DNA from: Amoebophrya sp. A120
Lineage: Eukaryota; Sar; Dinophyceae; Syndiniales; Amoebophryaceae
Reading direction: 5' to 3'
DNA: 64,000 nt
NCBI GenBank assembly: GCA_905178155.1
Contig: CAJINV010000001.1
Location: forward strand, 11,169,009 to 11,233,008
Shown: positions 19,574 through 32,455 of the stretch, piece after piece
How positions within the stretch are numbered: the first letter of the stretch is position 1
Layout of the letters: the number at the start of each line of letters is the position of its first letter
Notes under the pieces: model-generated
What the model was told of the DNA's origin: nothing
Seen by the model: the letters and a program-made list of their open reading frames with translations, nothing else
Databases searched by the model: none
Made by a program: the position numbers and the translations under genes

Positions 19574-22500
19574 ATGGCAGAGGTCTATAATTTTGCTGCG
19601 GAAGCTGCGGAGCTTCATGTTCATCATATTAGTTCGGCTTCGCTCCGCGGTGAGGAGCAGTTTGATCGGCGTGTGGACCATTTTGACCGGCAGCGCAAGG
19701 CGCCGCGGCTGTACTTTCAGAAAATCCACAATGAGCCTTTTCCGACGCAATGGCAGCGGGGACCGCCCAAGCTCCGGGAGGAGGTGGTTGCAAAGTTGGA
19801 AAAGCTGCAGAAAGTTCCCCGTGCTTCGCTGCGGTTCACGGCCGCCAACAACGACGTACCGCCGGCGATTGTGCTGCGTGTCGCGCTGCGGCAGGTGAAC
19901 GCGCACCGGGAACTGCACCTGTTTGAAACGCCGGAGGATTTCGCCGTGTTATGCGACCACTACAAAATCCCCTGGCGCAGCATCTGCCGTGTGCGAACCG
20001 TGGCGGAGTTGACCGCGAAGGCCAGCTTTTTCGAGCAGAAACCCGCGTTGCCGGATATCAAGCCGTACCGGATCACCGACTTTGTCGACGGGACGTTGGA
20101 CCCGCTGCTGGGCTCCGGTTTGGAGCCGGCGATTCTGGACACCATGCCAGATGCCCTGCGCCAGGAGTTGCAGGATCGCGTAGAAAAAGCGAAAAAGACG
20201 GTCATGAAGCTTTCCACGTCCGAGATTCTGAAGCAGGCCGCCGAGGCCGAGCGCGCACGGGCACCACCGAAGCGGAAACCGAAATGGGTCTACTGGGAGG
20301 GCTTGCGGGCGCGGAAGGAAGCGGAGAGAAAGAAACGCGCGGAGCACCAGCTGGCCGTGATAAATGAGGAAAGCCAAAGTCCGAAGAAGGGTAGTTCGAA
20401 TTCCCCATCAAAACCCAATTATAAGTCCGCTTCATCAACAACCTCAAGCAGTCCGAGCAAGGCCGCAGCGGCCTCGCTTGACATCGACCGATCACAGTTT
20501 GCGGTGCCTGAACCTGGGTACGGGAACCTGGTCCAGAGGTTGAGTGACCTCTCCGGCTTTCTCGCGAACTCGGAGGAGATGGTATCAACTGTAAAAATGT
20601 CTGGGTCTGGAAACTTGTGATGCTGGGTGGCGTATCATGAGGCGGCGACAAGTGCTGGCTCAGCATGACAAATCTCTGAGCTTCGAGGTGTTGCCTATTC
20701 TGCATGACAAACTGCGTTTCTGCATGACAAAAAAACGCGGCTCTTGGGTAACGTGCATGACAGACTTTGGGGTCATGCTGGCAGAGCATGACAGACCTTC
20801 CATTCTTCCAGACCCAGACATTTTTACAATCCATAGATGGTGCCGATCCGCAACCCCGCGATCGGTCCTCTTGACCGGAAGCTGCAGCGCGATGCGGCCT
20901 ATCCTGTGCAAAAGTATCGTACTCGTATTGCAATCATGCATTACAAATCTTTTCCTGAAGGTAAATTCGCATTACAAATTTCATTTCTCACGCTGAGGAA
21001 ATTTGTAATGCATAATTTATACGAGTACGATACTTTTGCAGTTCATACGGCCGTGCGCGAGGGAGAGTATCCGCATGTTGGCGTGTGGAAGATTGGAAGC
21101 GAAAAGATGCGACTGCTGCGCGACAAGCAGCGGAGCAAACTACTCGGCGCAGCCGGCGACACAGGCACAGCTGGTCTTTCCCCACTGCCTCGAAACGGCG
21201 CGCCCATGAGTTATGACCAGAGGATCGAGACAGAGCGGTTCAGTCCAAAGCGGTATGGGTATCCGGAGCCGCCGGTGCACTTGGTGTCGCCCGACGAGCG
21301 CAAACTCTTCGCGGACGACTTTAATACCGCTTCCCGCATGTTCTCCTCGTCACAGAGCACTAGGCTGACAAACCTGGAAGGCTCTCGCGGCTCCCGAATG
21401 CGCACACGAAACAGCAAGTCTTCTTCGTCCTCGAACTTAGATCCGCGTGCGATCCCCTTCAGCAGCCCCGAGAAACTGCCCGGCCGGTACTTGAGCGGGA
21501 ACGGAACGCAGGCGTATCAGGTGGGGGGCCACCAGTCCAGCGTCGACTTCAACTTGGGGCTGGACGCGGTGCGCGGGAACCGATCGAAGCTCTTCGACCA
21601 GTCAACCGAGTTCGGTACAACTGGGGAGCAAAGCCAGCATTTCGCGGACACGTCGGTCATGTTCTCGGACTGCAGTGCGCGGTCGCGGTCCCACAGTCCG
21701 GATGGGCTGCTGGTCCGCGAAAATTTCCAGAACAGCTTCACAGTGAATGGCGTGTCGCCGCAGGAGGAGAGAAACCCGGAGGACCTGGCGGGGCGGGTCG
21801 CTTTCCGAAGCCAGAGCCCGACGTCCGTCGTAAATTACAAGCGCGAGTTTTCCGCCCCCGCAGAATCCTACCGGCATCTCTCCCGGGTAGACCGCTGGCG
21901 CAACGACGCGCTGCGGTTTGCGCGCGAGAGTCAGCGGCTGAGCAAGGGGCCGAGGTATGTGCGCTCGTTGTTGGAGATTTTAACGGACCAAGTCGCGGTG
22001 CTGCAGCGCAGCGTGGAGTGGTCCGCAATCAACTACGCCTATGAAATGGCGTTGCCGCAGTCTGACAAATGGCCAGAGGAGGAGGATCGGTTGCACCACG
22101 CCGAGGAAAGCTTGTTGCGTTTGCAAAAGCGAACCATTCGGAAACAGGCGGAAGCGGTGGGACGCCAGGCGGACGTGTCCGACGTACAGCACGCCTTGCT
22201 CGCGAACTCAGCGCTGGAGTACGACCGCAGTCCACAATCCCTCGGCTGCATTCGCGACAGTCTGCCTCGGGCGCCGCAGTTGGAATTTACCACCAGCACT
22301 TCTGGAAGTGGGGCGCGCGTGGCGCACAGCCGTAGCCGCAGCCCTGGTGCGCAGCTGCACCATTCGACATCTAGGGTGCTCGACATTCACGACAGCACCA
22401 CGACATATAACACCACAACAGGAGAACAAATTGGAGAGCACATTGTGCACCACAGTCGCAGCACGACGCAGACCTCCTTTTTCAAAAGCAACTCGCAGGA

Positions 22501-25500
22501 GTACAACGGGTATAATAGTAACCGGAACATGGGAAGCACGCAGAATTCGTTTTATCAGCCGCCGAAAAGTAAGTCCGGCACGCAGCAGTCGTGGTTCAAG
22601 CCACCCTGGACTTCGAAGAAGTCCATGACGCAGTCCTCCTGGTTCAATGCCTCGCAGACGAGCTTTTACTCCAAAGGATCGCGCGCCACGACAGCTGGCG
22701 GTGCAGGACCATCCTCAGGAGGGACAAACAGTTCCTCTGCCGGCACGACCCGCGTTCCCTCCCCCCGATATCAGGTCGAAACACCCCAGGGCTTCTTCAA
22801 AGTGAGCGTAGCCATGCCAACCAGTTATGAATTGCAAATATGTCTGGGTCTGGAAGATTGCCAGATTTGTCATGCGTGTCCAACATGACTCGGAACTCTG
22901 TCATGCGTAGGTGCAAAAAGATCGATGTATCTGTGATGCAAAAGCGCAGTCTGCCATGCGGAATAAGCTACACATAGCAGCTCAAAAACTTGTCATGCTT
23001 GGCCACGGATGACAGTGCGCCCAGTGTTCCCTGGTTTGCATCACAAGTTTCCAGACCCAGACATTTTTGCATTTGATACCAGCACGACATCCGCGATTTT
23101 CCGCAGCATCGACCGCCAGGAGTCCACGAGCCCGTGGCGTAGAAACACACACTCCGTGTTGCGCGACGGTGGAGTTGCCGAAGTGGCGACCTCGCACGAA
23201 TCGCCGCGGCGAGGTAGGGTTCGCATGAGCACGAAGTCGCAAAGTTTTTCGCCCGCGAAAAACCCGAAGAATTCGCCGGCGAAGGGCGGAAACAGAAAAC
23301 GGCGGGCGCGGGGCGAACGAACATCATCCTCCGCAGTTGCCGTTGACAACAGCAAGAATAGCAAAGAGAAAGATCATGAAGATGCCCCCCCAGGGTCCGG
23401 ATCCTCCTCCGCATCATCCGCGAGCACTGCGTCCGCCTCCAGTAGTCCGATAAAACTGAGGAAGCAGCGGCCGCCGGTCACTGGCGTCGTGGGACCGCCC
23501 GGGGAAAGTACGTACAAGCCCCCGGACCCGGTTCGCGACTTCAAGGCTGAGCTGATGGAGAAGGGGATGAAGAGCACCAACATCAAGCCGGTCCCACGCC
23601 TCCCGGATCTGCGTCCTAACGTCCGGGACAATGCGTTCACCAGTCCGGCTTTCGTCCGCTACACCACGACGGCCGCAGTGTCGTCGCAGGCACGGGTGCT
23701 GGAAGTCACCTCGCTCTACAACGCGCACCCAACGCCGATGACAACCAGTAAGATGATGGCCTCCGCGTCGCAGGAGGGGTGGAGAACGGAGCTGGAAAAC
23801 AGAAACAACAGCAGCTCGACGGAATTTTCTTCGGACGAGGGAATCATTCCGAAACCGGACGAGCAGGTGCCGGTGATCTCGAAAAACGTGGGCGTGTGGC
23901 GAGTCCCGGAGCCGCAGTCTCGCACACTCTTGCCGGCGGAGGCGCAGGCCGTCGACGGCCTGATTCACCTGACCGGGCAGAAGGCGCCGGAGTGCGGCAT
24001 GGCGGTCGTGCAGGACGAGTTCGCAGCGCGAGCGGAAGAAGAGCGAATTTTGGAGGAACAGGAAGCGGAAATCGAAAGACAAAATCGACGTGCCGAGGAG
24101 TTGGAAAGGCAGAAGGCGGTAGCGTCGCGCAGTACAAGTCCCGCAAGCTCGCCCAAGAATGGAAAGCACTCTCCCTCCACCGGCGTGCACAGGCAGAAAA
24201 CATCCAGCCAGCTTCTCAACAACAGCGGGAACAAACATCAGCCTGAAGTAGACTCGTCCTCAGCTGCTGCCTCACCGAGTGCGTCACCGAAAAATTTTGT
24301 GAGTGGCAAGCAGCTCGCCACGGGGACGCACGAATTGGACTCGCACAACGCAACTTTGGTCGTGGCCCCCGCGTCTTTTGACACGAATCCCCACACAAGT
24401 ACGACGTTCACCACGGAAACCGTTTTCGAGAAGAGTGGCAAGGGGTCTTTCCGGAACCCGAGCGAATACGAAATCCACCACTCCAAGCAGTTGGAAACGC
24501 CACCAGCAACAGCAGGAACGGCGCATCCCGGCAGCGGACTGCAGAGTTTGCATGGCACGAAGACCAGTTTCTTTTCCACTGCGTCCTCGATCCAGACCGC
24601 CGGTTCCATGTTCTCTTCCGCCGGATTGGAATCACGCGGTGGAAACACTTCGAAAACGCTTCCACCATTGGGAGAGGGGGAGATGTTAATAATAATACCC
24701 CCAAATAATTATAACGCGAGTATGTTGAGCTACCGCCCCGATGGCAAGGACTACATCTCGGTTTTAGACAACGAGTACCTGCGTGTGCCCAAAGATACGG
24801 ATCCGCTGAAGGTCTTGGTCGAGTCCGCGAACAAACTCGTGGCGCATCCGTTGCCGTCGCGGCGAGCCGCAAGGGATTTTGACACGCTGCTGGAGAAATG
24901 GAAGCGCGACTTGATGCGCAGCGAGCGGATCGCGCGTCAGAGCTGGCGTTTGATTGAATATTCGCCCTGCGGCGAGCCCTTCTTCGAATTCTGTGTGTGT
25001 GACGTGTGCAAAAACGCGTACTGGCTGAAGTATCGGTATCACCACCCGGCGGACTCGTCGCAGGACAAGGAGCTAGACCCCTTGACCGGGCAGCCACGGA
25101 ACCCTGAGGAAAAGGACAAAAAGCAAACCGATGGCACAACAGCCACCTCCGGGGCTGGTGGTCCAGCTGCTGGCGCCGAACAGCAACAGGATCCTAACGC
25201 TGCTGCATCTGCTTCCAATGACAACACGTCGAGTGCGCAGCAGCTCGCTTTGGCCCTCCGGAACGCGGACAAAAAAACCGTTGTTCTCCTGATTGACGGA
25301 AAATACTTGCTGAACCCCCTTGCGCTGGAAGCCGGCCGCGACTCGCTGAAGATCGGGTACGGGGTGGCGAACGTGCCTCCTTACGTGTGGGAGGACCAGG
25401 TGGCACCCAAATACTTCCTCGCGGACGTCGGGTTCGTGATCCGCGGCTTCGATCGGTTCGCGGCCGCCCCGCGCGTTTTACCGGACGTCGCGCCCCACTC

Positions 25501-28500
25501 CGTGAAAAAGCTACTTGGCGAGCGGAGCTGTGTGGAGCTGCTCGCCTACCTCGGCCACGTGCGGAAAGACCGGGGGCGGGAAGAGTCGACGGAGGTGGAG
25601 CGCGAACTCCAGCGCATCCGGCTCTTCGCGGGCTTCGGGAACCAACTGGATTTCAACTCCTTTTTGCTCGTCTACAAGCTGTACTGCGACGCGATAACGA
25701 CCAAGTGGTACCGCAGCTTCCAAACTATTTTTGGCCGCAGCATGCGGCAAGCAGCACTGCTGCAACAGAAAACCATGGCGGCCGAGGGCAGTGCTCTTAC
25801 CGGTGCCGACGGGGAGCAGGCTTCATCTCAGCCTGCCGCCGATGGTGCAGTTGCAACCAGACAAGCCGGAGCAGCAGATGAGAGCAGCGCGAATCAAGAC
25901 CAAACCACTGTCGTCAAGAAAGCGAACTCTCGGATAAGCATCGTGGAGCGATTTTTCCAGGCTCCGGCAATACCAGGGAAGGCGCAGATGTTCGATACGC
26001 ACTCGGTGTTCACCGATACCATGCAGCGTACCATGTACATGTGCGGGTTCCGCGAGCTGCGGCCAATGGCCATGGTGGAGTGCTGCGGCATTGCGGGGAT
26101 CAACTGGCGGTACGGGCCGACGTTCCAGCAATTCTTCCAGTGCTGCCTGCTGCTCTTCCGCAGTTTCCAGTTCCCGCCCTCGGACTTCGTGCGGTACCAG
26201 AAGCGGTGGTGCAATCGGTTCAATGCGGAGGGGCACTTGGACGCGCAGAACGGGCAAAACCGCGCGAAGGGGTTGGAGACGGCGGGGGAGAGCGAGCTGC
26301 CCTCCCACCTCGCTGCGATGATGGAAGCGGCGCGCGGAGGCGGCGACACCGCGTCGAGCACGACTGGGTTCGTTTCCTCCGCAGCTGATAATGAGGGCGG
26401 TGGGGCTGGCGGTCAGCCAGCAGGCGGGGAAGTGTCCCGGGACCAGCTGCAGAAGGACGCGAGCGGGCTGCTTTCGAAGGCGCTGATGTTTGCCGGGTCG
26501 GTGGGGTTGCGGGACGCGAAAATCGAGACCCCCGCGGTCTTCCGCAGCCACGGCGTTTTGAAACTGGTCGGGTCCGTCAGTGTCGAGGAGGTGGCGCAGA
26601 ACCCAGTGAACGGTTGCTTCGGCAACCCGGCGGTGGTCCGCGACCTTTTGCTGGAAGAAGCGACCTTGCCGGAAACACGGAACGCGATGCTGACGGAATT
26701 CGAAGCCGTGATCGGGGACGCGATGATCGAGCAGGCGCGCAGCATGGGCTATCGCATTGGCGACGAGCAGTGGCGGTTCACTCGTGACGCGGAGAATGCC
26801 GCAAAGGCAGCGGATTCAATCAAGGAGGACGACGGCGATGAGTCAGCCTCCTCTTCGACGACCGCCGGAGGAAGTACTAGCGGATCAGCTACTTCATCCT
26901 CCAGCGCCATTGCATCTGGTAGTTCTGTTGAACAAGCGAGGACTGCTGGAGATCAGCAGGCCGGGATAAAATCGCAGGCAGAAGTAGAGCACTCGTCCGA
27001 TGCTGATGGGGCGCATGACCAGGACTCGCTGCACCTGAAGAAGGCGGGCGATACGAGTTGGCATCGTGCAAGCTGCTACCGGGACTTCCGTGACACTGCC
27101 CTTGCCTTGTCGGGTGTGTCGAATGAACTGAAGAAGAAGAAACCAAATCAGAAAGATCCCATGGAAAAGATCCCGCCCGAGGCACCCATTGCGTTTGATT
27201 TCCTGGATTACATGCGCGCCGTTCGCGTCGCTCGGAACATCGAGACGCGGCAGGCGATGGAGCTCTTCTTGAACTTCGACGCAGACGGCAGTCTGCGGTT
27301 GAGCGCGGGCGAGATTGCATTATTGCTGATCGCGTTGGAGTGTTCCTGCGACCTCGACTGCCTCGTGGAAGCATTGACGCTGTACGGAACCTGGACGGCA
27401 CGCACGGAGATCGAAGAAGGCGAGGAAAACATGTTTGCTCGTTCCTTGCGGATCGAAACAGCCTCGCCGGGGGACGACCACAGCACATCGTCGGAAGAAG
27501 CAAGTGCGCACTCCAGTGGTTCGGAAGCTGGCGAGGACGAGCACAGCAAGGCCGCTGCGTTGACAGCAACGCTAGCACCAAGCTCGGAGCTGCTAGAGGC
27601 TGGAACTACAGGAATAACCGAAGCGAAGGCCGACTCCGAGGCGAAGTCACCGGCAACGCCAAAGATCAATCCGTTCGGAAAACTCCCTATGGGCGGTGGA
27701 GCAGCGAGCGTGTTTACAATGGCAAAGATAAATGCAAAGTTAGCGCCACGTAACAAAGATGCCAGTAAAGCCAGCAAAGGGCCGAAGTTGGATGCTTTCG
27801 GCCGTATCGTCCGTCCAAAACAGAATCGTGCTCGATCTGCTGATGCACCGACAAAGCATATCTACCCGAAATGGACGAGCTACCTTCTCGATCCAAAACT
27901 CCACACTGCGCTGGAGGTTTTTGCAGACCCACCTCCCAATGCAACAGGTGGAGCAGGAGGCAATGCGCAATCCTCAGCAGCTGCTGCAAGTTCTGCGGGC
28001 GCAGCTACCGCTTCCGGTGCAGCTACTGGTGCCACGACAGCAACGTTGAGCAAGAAAGAGCGGCGCACGCTCACTCTGCGACGGTCTTTTTCCGCCGATG
28101 CGTTTGAGCACGAGGAGCGGCGCTTAGAGTACTTGCACCATGCTCCGGTGTCCGGTCCTCTGACCCAAAAGCAGGCCGACGTGCGAAAGCAGCGCCTGGC
28201 CGAGCGCGAGGACGAGGGTGCGCGGCCACCAGCGGCGAGTATGCATGATCAACTCGATGACGAAACCCCGGCGTCCGAAACAGTTGCGTTGCAGCAGTTT
28301 GACCAGTACTATGCGCTCGTGGAAAACTTTGTTCTCCCTCTGGGAACGAACCGCAGCAAGCTTCATCGCGACAGTGCGATCACCCCGGTCGGGCACCAGC
28401 AGGACGTGATGCTGAAGCTACCGAAAGCCTCCCGCTTGAGTTACGCATCAACCCGAAGCAAAGTGTTCCAAAAAGTGACGAGGTGGCGCGCCAGGCAGCA

Positions 28501-31500
28501 GCGACGAACCGCCAAGGGTCGGGGGGTGGGCGGCGGTCTTGTGTCAACATCCCTCGGCAACACCACGGACGAGCAATCAACCACTTCCGTTGCTGCAGGA
28601 GCGCCTGCTGGTGCAGCTGCTGCAGCCGCTCCAAGCGATACTAGTAGTCCGAACAAGCTAAAAATGGGTCGCATGTTGCTGAAGCGGAGCAGCACGGTGG
28701 CTTCCTCTTCGCCCAGCACCAGCACAACGAACAAAGACCAGCAATTATACGACGACGAAGCGTACTCGCAGGCGACCGCGAGCGAGGACTGTCCGGTAGA
28801 GTACAGCGACGACGAGGAGGAGGCTTTGCCGCCGGAACTCGAGGTGCCATTCGAGCATTTGCTCCGGTTTCTCGGGCACGTGCAGACTTCGAGCGGGTTC
28901 GGACCCCGGATGCGCGCGCTCTACGAAAAAATGTTTTTACAGAACGCGAAAACAAATCCGCGTACCGGCGTCACGGAACTGCCGAGTAGGCAAGTCGTTG
29001 AATACGTAGTCGCGTGGTGTTTCGCGCCCTACGAGCACGCGAGAATCCACCGGGCGCTGATGCGAGAAACATTTGAAAACTTGTCGCTGGGAGAACTGCT
29101 GCAGCTTCTGCGGAGGCTGGAGAACGTACTACTCAAGGACTGGCACAGGGCCTTTTTCAAGGCGTACGTCAGCCGTTTACTGGATTCTTGCAGCGCTAAC
29201 GCAGAGGAGCTCAAGGCCGAAACGCACACGACACGGAATGCCAGCGAACTGCAGCGCCGCAGGCATGTCTACCACATGCTCACGCGGGGTATGTTCCAAC
29301 CCCATCCGCGACACGCGATTTCCAATGTCGCGTTTCTCAGGATGTTCTACCCGGAGATCGAGGAACTGGGGATTCCGAAAAGCAACGTAGCGAAATTGCT
29401 AGAGCAACAGAGCGGAGCGGGCGCCGTCGCAGCTAGCGCTGCAGGTCCGGCCGATCAAACCGCCGGCGCGTCATCTTCAAGTTCATCTTCTGCGAATAAA
29501 TCGAGCAACTTTTTTCCCGAGCCGGAGCTGGCCCAGGAAGTTCGCACTTTGTTGCGGGAGTGCGGGATTGACCGCGAGGTGTTGCTGAAACGCGTGGAAG
29601 TTCGGTGGCACGACGTGGTTTCGTACCTTCGAATTTGTCGCGAGCGCGCGATCCTGAAACACGAGGCCAGCGCGGGCTTCTCGCAGTCTCAGCAGCGCGA
29701 CGTGAAGTTGCATTTTTGTGGGTTTTTCGAGCTGGACCCCAAGTTCACACCTTTGCTCGCGTCTGAGGTGAAGGCGCTACAGGAGGGCAAGGGACAGCAG
29801 ACATTTGGGAAGAGCTCGAATTTGCTGCGGAAAATGGAGTCGCGCGCGTTCGCAGACTCGAAGATGGTGCTGAACAAAGACGCCGTCGCCGCAATCGCAG
29901 CGAAGGGCAGTGAAGCCGACGGGCTTGGAGGCAGCAACGCGGTTTCCTCGTCTCCGTCAAAAGACCTCGGCTTTTCAGGAGCAAACTTGATGTTTTCTTC
30001 CTCTCCAATCGAGGCCGCAGTTATCGAAACGTCGAAACCGGACGAACAGGCGCGGCCCGAGGAAACAGGCGCGACTCCACAACTTATCAAAAGGAAAAAA
30101 CCCCCCTCCCCATATCAAAACGAAACTTCTGATGCTGGATTTGTATACATAAATCCGAGCTGTCTTGCTGGAAAGCACTGCAGGCCCATACCAAGTGTGA
30201 GCAGAGAGGTTTTGGCCTAGGCGCTTAGCATGAAAAACGTCCGCGCCCTAGACCCAACAGCATGACAAACCGCCTGCACAATGCCGCGGAGCCTGCGCCG
30301 GAGTTGCCTTCTTGCAAGACAGACACGATTTGTGACCACAAATCAGCATCACAAATAATTTCCAAAAATATACTTTTTCAGTATGGGGAGGGGGGATTTT
30401 TCCTTTTGATACAATTGCTTTTCGAGGAGGACATTTTGAACATTCCGCTGTTCGAAGATAAGCCGGAAGCAGAGGAGGATATTGCGGACGAAGCGGCGGA
30501 GATGAAAACGCGATTCCCATCACAGTCCCGCCTTCTGTCCCTCGGTCTGGTCGACAAGGGGCGCGAACTCCCGCCCGCCATGGGGCGCAAGCACCGCCGG
30601 CGCGAACAGCGTAAGAAACAGTCCTCCCGACTGAGTTCCCCGGCGTCCAGCCGCAGCTCGCCATTGTCCAGCCCCTTCGGCAATTCCGATCCGCGCGGGG
30701 TCCGCGTCGCCGGTCGGTTCGGATTAAAGGCCGTCTCTTCACCTGGCACGGCAACGCCCAGCGTCCCGGGAACGACGACGGTGAACAGCTTAGCGCAGGT
30801 GAGTCTGACCAAAGTGGACTTGTCCGGCGTGGGGAGCTACGACCCGTACAAGAAAATCGACCCGGAGAAGGAGCTGGACCCGGGCCTCTACAACGGGACC
30901 AAGCCGATGTTGCAAGAGAAACCGCAGTACCCGGAGCCCCTGGTCCAGCTGGAAATTAGCGCGCAGCGGGTGAAGAAATTCCTCGCGGAGATCTGGCCGG
31001 GCTGCAAACAGAGTTCCGACAACCGGAACTGGTTAGAGGTGCAAATGGCGTACTTGCGATCCTCGTTTGGGGATCAATTCGGTTTCAATCACGCACTGCA
31101 CTTCTGCAAGGCGGTGCAGGAAAAATGCCTGCGAGAACAGCGGGAGTCCGCTTCTCTGGCATTCATCAAGCCGGTATCAATCGTGAATTATTTTTTGTGC
31201 CGCTGACTTTGACTCAGACTCTTTGTTTCTCTTTCGCTCGCTTGCGATAATTCCGGATTCTCTTTGTGTTTCCGCATACTGATGTCACCTAACCCTAAGA
31301 GAAGGTCCAAGCCACGTCTGGTTTGACAAATCCAACAAAATATAAAATAATCGAGTAGAAGCCCTGCTGGGTCGTTGATGATAAAACTACACAAACAGAC
31401 TGAATGCGCTGCCTTCTTGATGCTCTCAATTTATAGAAAAATCAACACTTCAGGTTGATCATTACCCCGGTCTTGTGACCCTGCACAGTGATGCTGCGGC

Positions 31501-32455
31501 AAGTCTCCGCCGGATTTTCCTTAAACTCGCAGATCAACACGAAGACGACTGCGTCCCTTTTTTGCAGGTACTGCTAAAGGGAGCAACCACTAGAACCTTC
31601 CACCACGCTGGTTGGTTGTATTTCAAAATGAAAACTTCAATTTGTCTACTACTTTAATACGTACATGTGCAACGACGCTAGCGCTCAAATTCGAAACAGA
31701 CATGATTCGGCATCTGCTTCAGCACATTGCTCAACATCATAAATTTATTTTCCAGGTAAAAAACGCTTGGATCGGGCGGCTACCACGCAGTGAGCAATTG
31801 GAGACTCTGATCAACGAAGAGCCTTACTTGCGCGTGAAGGAGTTCCCCGGCGGTCGCCACACACCCATCCGCCTACCTGCGAGACAGGACGTCATCAGTG
31901 TCTGGAACCGGATTGCGGAGAAGAAGGTGAAGAACAAAGACAAGAAAGATGCGGCAAATAGTCCGACCAATATGGCGGGTAAGACCCCGAAGGGGATGAA
32001 GGGCACCTCCGCACAGCTGATCAGCATGAACAACCCGTCCTCGCGTGTTCGGAACCAGAAGCAGGCAAGAAATTCGCCAATGGAGCGGTTGTCCGGGATA
32101 GACCGGCTGGCCCCGGAGACGGTCGAGGAACCCCCAGTGCAGCGGCTGAGCTACCCGGGCTTTATCGTGTTGTTCCGCTTTCTGAAGCACTTCCACGTGC
32201 AGGGCGTGTTTCCAAGAAAACGAAAAAACGCAGACGCAGGGACAAACTTCGTGCCCAGTAAGTCCGCACATCTAAGCGTTTTGCTGCATTAAGCAAACTA
32301 CGGATAAGGAGCGATAATGATCTCAAGTATTCAGATTCACCATTCACTATCACTACATACTAAGACAAGTTACTCCTCAAAATCAATAAAACAGCGAGCT
32401 TTATACTCTCGCAATTTCAGTCGCAGTCCATGGTTTTTCATGTGAAACGACATGA
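19574..32455 (+). CDS. giant orphan protein (~3749 residues) with eight exons
   Basis: Proposed exons: 19574-20583, 20842-20899, 21053-22824, 23083-30084, 30417-31173, 31454-31567, 31756-32257 and 32421-32455, keeping one frame throughout (11250 nt). Four introners interrupt the first half; the last three introns are canonical (GTATCA...TTCAG, GTACTG...TTCCAG, GTAAGT...TTTCAG). I recognise no family. An ordered N-terminal region (~1-280) ends in a basic coiled coil. Long Ser-rich linkers alternate with compact globular blocks, one with CVCDVCKNAYWLKYRYH (~1580), one with an EF-hand-like loop in FLNFDADGSLRLSAGEI (~2345), and several similar helical blocks later. A coiled-coil EE-rich segment lies near ~355 of the fourth exon. 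Size, EF-hand-like loop and repeated helical blocks would suit a cytoskeletal or flagellar scaffold, but that is a guess. Ending at 32455 depends on the last acceptor. Confidence 0.75.
20584..20841 (+). mobile_element. introner, family A
   Basis: A 258-nt element with TIR TGTAAAAATGTCTGGGTC.. at 20590 pairing with ..GACCCAGACATTTTTACA ending at 20828. Flanked by a 7-nt direct repeat AGATGGT (20577-20583 and 20835-20841). Excision gives GAG GAG ATG GTG CCG. Without removal there is a stop at 20618 and another (TAG) at 20834. Uniquely here, a canonical GT-AG cut (20582-20836) is also possible and stays in frame. Five GCATGACA copies lie inside. Confidence 0.9.
20900..21052 (+). mobile_element. 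introner, family C (GCAAAAGTATCGTACT ends), length divisible by three
   Basis: A 153-nt element starting TATCCTGTGCAAAAGTATCG, with right end CGATACTTTTGCAGTTCATA, the two arms pairing over about 35 nt. Direct repeat CGGCC at 20895-20899 and 21048-21052. Excision joins GAT GCG GCC to GTG CGC GAG. The element has no in-frame stop, so retention would add 51 residues. Interior motif GCATTACAAAT occurs in both orientations. Confidence 0.88.
22825..23082 (+). mobile_element. introner, family A
   Basis: A 258-nt element starting TTATGAATTGCAAATATGTC and ending GCATTTGATACCAG. TIR core TGTCTGGGTCTGGAA / TTCCAGACCCAGACA. Direct repeat ACCAG at 22820-22824 and 23078-23082. Excision yields ATG CCA ACC AGC ACG ACA in frame and merges two long coding frames of the giant gene. 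Six TGTCATGC/GCATCACA motifs inside. Confidence 0.9.
30085..30416 (+). mobile_element. introner, family B (CCCCCCTCCCCATA ends)
   Basis: A 332-nt element. The left TIR TATCAAAAGGAAAAAACCCC continues through CCTCCCCATA and pairs with the right TIR ending CCTTTTGATA. Direct repeat is CAACT on the left (30080-30084) and CAATT on the right (30412-30416), one base diverged. Excision gives CCA CAA CTG CTT TTC GAG in frame. Interior GCATGACAAA and GCATCACAAA copies. Confidence 0.88.
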
